This document shows positions 6,386 through 9,518 of a stretch of 9,518 nt of DNA, one piece after another. The position numbers and the translations under genes were made by a program. Every line of letters begins with the position of its first letter. Within the stretch, counting starts at the first letter, position 1. The DNA lies in the NCBI GenBank assembly GCA_002167525.1, contig NHDV01000024.1, positions 3,205 through 12,722 of the forward strand, in the 5' to 3' direction. Source of the DNA: Flavobacteriaceae bacterium TMED68 (GTDB lineage Bacteria; Bacteroidota; Bacteroidia; Flavobacteriales; Flavobacteriaceae). The notes under the pieces are model-generated. The model did no database searches, was not told the DNA's origin, and worked only from the letters and a program-made list of their open reading frames with translations.

Positions 6386-7597
6386 ATGACTAATTCTAAC
6401 AGATTATTTTATGGTAGCTGTTTCGCCTTAATAACTACAGCACTCTCATTTAGCATTCGTGCTGGTATTTTACCTCAGCTTGGTGAAGAATTTCTTCTCG
6501 ATGCCCAACAACTAGGATTTATAAATTCAATGTGGTTTCTTGGTTTCCCTATATCAATGATATTAGGGGGTCTTTTTTATCATACAATAGGTCCAAAACG
6601 TATCATGCAATTTGCATTTTTGACTCATACCATTGGTATTATTCTGACTATTTATTCTGGAGGTTATTCGGGTTTACTTCTTTCGACACTTTTAATTGGA
6701 ATAGGAAATGGTTGCACTGAAGCAGCCTGTAATCCAATGATTGCTGACGCATATGAAGGAAAAAAAATGAATACTTTGCTCAATAGATTTCACATGTGGT
6801 TTCCTGGAGGAATAGTAATTGGAAGTGTTGTCTCCTTACTTATGACAAATGCGGGTTTAGGATGGCAAGCACAGATTTGGTTAATTATGATTCCTACAAT
6901 AATTTATGCTTACCTTTTTGTGGGTCAAGAATTTCCTAAGCCTAAAGTGGAAGCTGCAGCATCTGTTAGTGAAAATTTAAAAGCAATGGCATCTCCTGTC
7001 TACTTATTTATCTTGGCTTGTATGGCATTGACTGCTATTTCTGAATTCGGACCACAACAATGGACAAGCCTTATAATGTCTAATAGTGGTGCACATCCTA
7101 TGGTTATTCTTGCTTTAATAACTGGTTTAATGGCCGTAGGTCGTTATTTTGGAGGGGACATTGTGCACAGATTAGATCAAACTGGTGTTCTCCTTGGTTC
7201 TGCTGTTTTAGCCTCAATAGGTATTTTTCTTTTCAGTACTCAAACAGGTACTATGGTTTATGTAGCAGCTATATTTTTTGCTATGGGTATTTGTTATTTC
7301 TGGCCAAATATGATTGGTTTTGTAGCTGAAAAAATTCCTGCTAGTGGTGCATTAGGAATGTCAATTGTTGGAGGTATGGGAATGTTTTCAACTTCTATTT
7401 TCCAACCTATCATTGGTTCATGGATTGATCAATCTACTGAAATACAAAAATCTTCTGGGCTTTCAGGTCCAGATCTAGACCTAGCCGTGGGACAAGAAAC
7501 TCTAACATATATGATCTCTTTTCCAGGAATCCTTATAATTCTATTTACAATACTTTATTTTTGGCAAAAGGGAGCCTCTAAAGTACCAACAGCATAG
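6386..7597 (+). CDS. Major facilitator superfamily permease, probably sugar-related (FucP-like side of the family)
   Basis: This 403-residue protein has hydrophobic segments throughout, consistent with the usual 12 helices in two halves, and a central charged loop at about 181-200 (EFPKPKVEA..). The loop between helices 2 and 3 carries a motif-A-like GGLFYHTIGPKR (61-72). Helix 4 has GIGNGCTEAACNPMIAD (105-121), in which the Glu followed by a small-residue run and Asn-Pro resembles fucose/glucose-galactose-type MFS symporters. RFHMWFPGGIVIGS (134-147) and GRYFGG (252-257) fit the same group. The substrate cannot be read from the sequence, so a sugar is only a guess. The gene starts 96 bp after the Feo operon. 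TATCTTTA at 6351-6358 is a one-mismatch -7 box and TTTG lies 25 nt before it, which is longer than the usual spacing, so its own promoter is possible but weak. A strong terminator follows directly. Confidence 0.85.
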   Translation: MTNSNRLFYGSCFALITTALSFSIRAGILPQLGEEFLLDAQQLGFINSMWFLGFPISMILGGLFYHTIGPKRIMQFAFLTHTIGIILTIYSGGYSGLLLSTLLIGIGNGCTEAACNPMIADAYEGKKMNTLLNRFHMWFPGGIVIGSVVSLLMTNAGLGWQAQIWLIMIPTIIYAYLFVGQEFPKPKVEAAASVSENLKAMASPVYLFILACMALTAISEFGPQQWTSLIMSNSGAHPMVILALITGLMAVGRYFGGDIVHRLDQTGVLLGSAVLASIGIFLFSTQTGTMVYVAAIFFAMGICYFWPNMIGFVAEKIPASGALGMSIVGGMGMFSTSIFQPIIGSWIDQSTEIQKSSGLSGPDLDLAVGQETLTYMISFPGILIILFTILYFWQKGASKVPTA

Positions 7598-7603
7598 AGT
7601 ATT

Positions 7604-7628
7604 AAAAACCACCTTTTAGGTGGTTTTT
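7604..7628. terminator. Bidirectional intrinsic terminator between the convergent MFS and pepP genes
   Basis: A perfect 11-bp stem pairs 7604-7614 with 7618-7628 around a TTT loop. Its core is CCACC/GGTGG, with five A on the left and five T on the right. Because the outer stem is A5/T5, each strand presents a G/C hairpin followed by T residues, so it can stop transcription from both sides. It begins 6 bp after the MFS stop (7597). Its right arm runs into the pepP stop codon (7627-7629). Confidence 0.9.
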
Positions 7629-8919
7629 AGTTATTCATTAAGTCTTCAATCTCTTCGGCTTCAATTGGTATGTTCGACATTAAATTTAGTGGAGCCCCAG
7701 ATTTTTGAATTACAACGTCGTCTTCCAAACGGATTCCTAAACCTTCTTCTGGTATATATATTCCAGGTTCAACGGTAAAGACCATATTAGTCTCCATAGG
7801 CAAATGTAAAAGGCCGTAATCATGTGTATTTAAACCTAAATGGTGTGAAGTTCCATGCATGAAATATTTTTTATATGCTGGGTTTTTATTGGTTTCGTTT
7901 TGAACATCCGATTTGTCTAAAAGACCCAATTTAAGTAGCTCTGAAGTCATGATTTTTCCAACTTCTACATGAAAATCTTTCCAAATAACACCAGTCCTTA
8001 AGAGTTTTGTAGCTTCATTTTTTACAAATAAAACAGCATTATAAATCTCTTTTTGACGTTTAGTAAACCTCCCTGAAACAGGTAACGTCCTTGTTAGATC
8101 AGCTGAATAATTTCCATATTCTGCAGCAACATCCATAAGTATTAATTCACCCGATTTACATTGCTTATTATTTTCTATATAATGTAAAATGTTGGCATTT
8201 GAACCTGAAGCAATTATAGGTTCATATGCAAATCCCCTAGATCTGTTTCTGATGAACTCGTGTATCAACTCTGCTTCAATTTCATACTCCCATACTCCAG
8301 GTTTTACAAATGATAATATTCGGCGGATACCTTTTTCAGTTATATCACAGGCTATTTGTATTTGTTGAATTTCTTTTTGTGTCTTAACAGCCCTTAATTC
8401 CTGTAATATTGGATTGCTTTTAGCAGTTTTATGTGCAGGGTAATTATCCCTACACCATTTAATAAACCGATCCTCCCTAGTCTCTGTTTCAACATTCTGA
8501 CGATAATGTTCGTTGGTGTTAAAATAAAAAGTTTCACATTGAGTACTTAATTGTTGAAAAATACTCTTAAAATCGTCTAACCATAAAATTGTTTCAATAC
8601 CACTTAACTCTCGAGCTTGTTCTTTATTTAATTTAGCACCTTCCCAAATAATAATCTTTGAGTTTGTTTTTCTTACAAATAAGATTTCTCTATACTTAGG
8701 ATTCAAAGAGTCAGGAAATAGGAGAAGAATTGTCTGTTCTTGATCAATACCAGATAAATAAAATATATCTCGGTGTTGATGGAAAGGTATAGTGCTGTCA
8801 GCGCTAATAGGATAAATATCATTTGAATTAAATACCGCTAAACTTTTTGATTTCATTTGACTCGTAAAAGTCTTTCTGGTCTTTTTGTAAAAAGAGTTTG
8901 AAATGGGTTTATATTTCAT
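7627..8919 (-). CDS. pepP: Xaa-Pro aminopeptidase (aminopeptidase P, M24B family)
   Basis: This 430-residue enzyme removes an N-terminal residue that precedes proline and needs two metal ions, usually manganese. The N-terminal domain (about 1-165) is of the aminopeptidase P type, with PFHQHRDIFYLSGIDQEQTILLLFPD. The pita-bread catalytic domain follows. All five metal ligands can be placed by alignment to the known family: Asp263 (LMDVAAEYG), Asp274 (YSADLTRT), His359 (HGTSHHLG), Glu384 (VEPGIY) and Glu399 (IRLEDD). The accessory histidines His246 (ILHYIEN) and His366 (NTHD) are also present. There is no signal peptide, so it is cytoplasmic. The length is typical. It stands alone on the minus strand between a shared terminator and a divergent promoter region. 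The symbol follows the family; an isozyme elsewhere in the genome would not be surprising. Confidence 0.94.
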   Translation of the reverse strand: MKYKPISNSFYKKTRKTFTSQMKSKSLAVFNSNDIYPISADSTIPFHQHRDIFYLSGIDQEQTILLLFPDSLNPKYREILFVRKTNSKIIIWEGAKLNKEQARELSGIETILWLDDFKSIFQQLSTQCETFYFNTNEHYRQNVETETREDRFIKWCRDNYPAHKTAKSNPILQELRAVKTQKEIQQIQIACDITEKGIRRILSFVKPGVWEYEIEAELIHEFIRNRSRGFAYEPIIASGSNANILHYIENNKQCKSGELILMDVAAEYGNYSADLTRTLPVSGRFTKRQKEIYNAVLFVKNEATKLLRTGVIWKDFHVEVGKIMTSELLKLGLLDKSDVQNETNKNPAYKKYFMHGTSHHLGLNTHDYGLLHLPMETNMVFTVEPGIYIPEEGLGIRLEDDVVIQKSGAPLNLMSNIPIEAEEIEDLMNN

Positions 8920-8932
8920 CTGATATTTTTTA

Positions 8933-8940
8933 CGAAGATA
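8933..8940 (-). promoter_or_regulatory. Weak candidate -7 element for pepP
   Basis: The minus strand reads TATCTTCG, one base off TAnnTTTG, ending 13 nt before the pepP ATG. This spacing would give a very short leader, as for rseP. No TTTG element is found at the right distance upstream. It is supported by position and resemblance only. Confidence 0.25.
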
Positions 8941-9066
8941 ATAGTTTTTAAACCCTAATTTGTTTAACTATTTTATCAAAAAAAACATTATTTCAAAAAT
9001 AAAATTCAACAAATTTTTTAAATAGTCATTTATTTGTTCATAAAAGGTAAAAATTATGAAAACAGG

Positions 9067-9097
9067 TTTGCTGCTAAGCGTTTATGCCTTAATTTTG
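9067..9097 (+). promoter_or_regulatory. sdhC promoter, Bacteroidota primary-sigma type
   Basis: TTTG at 9067-9070 and TAATTTTG at 9090-9097 are separated by exactly 19 nt, matching the established Bacteroidota consensus TTTG-N19~21-TAnnTTTG in both elements. Transcription should start a few bases after 9097, giving a leader of about 12-16 nt before the sdhC ATG at 9118. It is the only site in the window with both elements at consensus spacing. Confidence 0.75.
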
Positions 9098-9117
9098 AAT
9101 AACAAATTGAAAAACTT

Positions 9118-9518
9118 ATGAGCTTAACTGCCTCTTCAATAGGAAGAAAAGTAGCAATGGCACTCTCAGGAATATTTTTAGTGCTTTTTCTAGCTCAGCA
9201 CTTTAGCATTAATCTACTTTCTGTTTTTAGTGAATCATTGTTTAATCAAGTCTCACATTTTATGGGAAACAACCCTATTGTCCAATTTATTCTTCAACCT
9301 ATTTTAATTTTTGGCGTTTTGTTTCATTTTGTTATGGGATTTGTTTTAGAACTCCAAAATTCGAAATCACGCTCAACAAGTTATTCCGTTTACAAAGGAA
9401 AAACTAACGCTTCTTGGATGTCACGTAATATGATTCTCTCGGGAATTGTAATCTTATCTTTCCTTGGTTTACATTTTTATGATTTTTGGGTTCCAGAAAT
9501 GAATTACAAGTATGTTCA
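9118..9518 (+). CDS. sdhC: Succinate dehydrogenase cytochrome b556-type membrane subunit (SdhC), 3' part outside the window
   Basis: The first 133 codons of the membrane anchor of succinate dehydrogenase (complex II) are visible. The protein resembles the single-subunit, di-haem type found in Bacteroidota succinate:quinone reductases. The conserved opening SSIGRKVAMALSGIFLVLF leads into the first helix, with QHF near its end. HFMGNNPIVQFILQPILIFG and FHFVMGFVLELQN form the second helix region. SWMSRNMILSGIVIL and LHFYDFWVPE form the third. Histidines in QHF, SHFMG, LFHF and LHFYDFW are in the positions expected to include haem ligands, though which ones are axial cannot be settled from the fragment. 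The start at 9118 is supported by the family N-terminus and by the promoter ending 20 nt earlier. In this phylum sdhA and sdhB normally follow, beyond the window. Confidence 0.95.
   Translation, partial: MSLTASSIGRKVAMALSGIFLVLFLAQHFSINLLSVFSESLFNQVSHFMGNNPIVQFILQPILIFGVLFHFVMGFVLELQNSKSRSTSYSVYKGKTNASWMSRNMILSGIVILSFLGLHFYDFWVPEMNYKYV

Noticed and set aside
6532..6720. 62-codon + strand ORF inside the MFS gene
   Set aside because: It is a shadow in another frame of a well-supported membrane transporter; its product is unlike any family and rich in Tyr/Ser from the shifted reading.
9056..9121. 21-codon ORF as a real leader peptide gene for sdhC
   Set aside because: It contains the consensus sdhC promoter and the transcript is expected to start inside it, so it would not be translated. 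Kept only as a finding.
1..9518. Mobile element, CRISPR, toxin-antitoxin or defence system
   Set aside because: All long ORFs belong to recognisable housekeeping or transport families. No transposase, integrase, direct repeat array or target-site duplication was seen by eye.

Overview
The window looks like ordinary chromosome from an AT-rich member of the Bacteroidota, most likely Flavobacteriia or a close relative. Three observations point there. The best promoter has the Bacteroidota primary-sigma form TTTG-N19-TAnnTTTG. Shine-Dalgarno sequences are mostly absent. The gene content also fits: a flavobacterial-type SdhC, FeoA and FeoB as separate proteins followed by a small Cys-rich membrane protein, and a 438-residue RseP. 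The taxonomic call is inference from protein likeness and motifs, because no marker such as 16S rRNA is present.

Layout, left to right. Positions 1-116 hold the C-terminal end of a probable alpha/beta hydrolase on the + strand. A small NTF2-like lipoprotein follows (208-696, +). Next comes a tRNA-Asn on the minus strand (789-862), with its hairpin terminator at 718-743. A secreted SOUL haem-binding-type protein (1082-1645, +) overlaps tail to tail by 8 bp with rseP (1638-2954, -), the site-2 protease. Divergent from rseP is a + strand series: an SCO1/SenC copper-chaperone-like thioredoxin protein (3082-3768), feoA (3837-4064, GTG start), feoB (4068-6158) and a 43-residue FeoB-associated Cys-rich membrane protein (6158-6289). 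The last three are packed as one operon for ferrous iron uptake. An MFS permease (6386-7597, +) then converges on an Xaa-Pro aminopeptidase (7627-8919, -) across a near-perfect bidirectional terminator at 7604-7628. After a 198-bp divergent intergenic region, the window ends inside sdhC (9118 onward, +), which normally heads sdhCAB.

How the genes relate. Ferrous iron import (Feo), copper/redox handling for cytochrome oxidase (SCO), a haem-binding-type protein (SOUL) and the membrane anchor of succinate dehydrogenase all touch respiratory metal metabolism. Only feoA-feoB-Cys-rich is a demonstrable operon by spacing. The others are separate transcription units or undetermined.

I found no mobile element, CRISPR array, toxin-antitoxin pair, phage gene or defence system, and no clearly undescribed system. 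The most interesting points are the 43-residue Feo partner, the near-leaderless arrangement of the SCO gene, the textbook sdhC promoter lying inside a spurious mini-ORF, and an unexplained 8-bp inverted repeat at 123-152.
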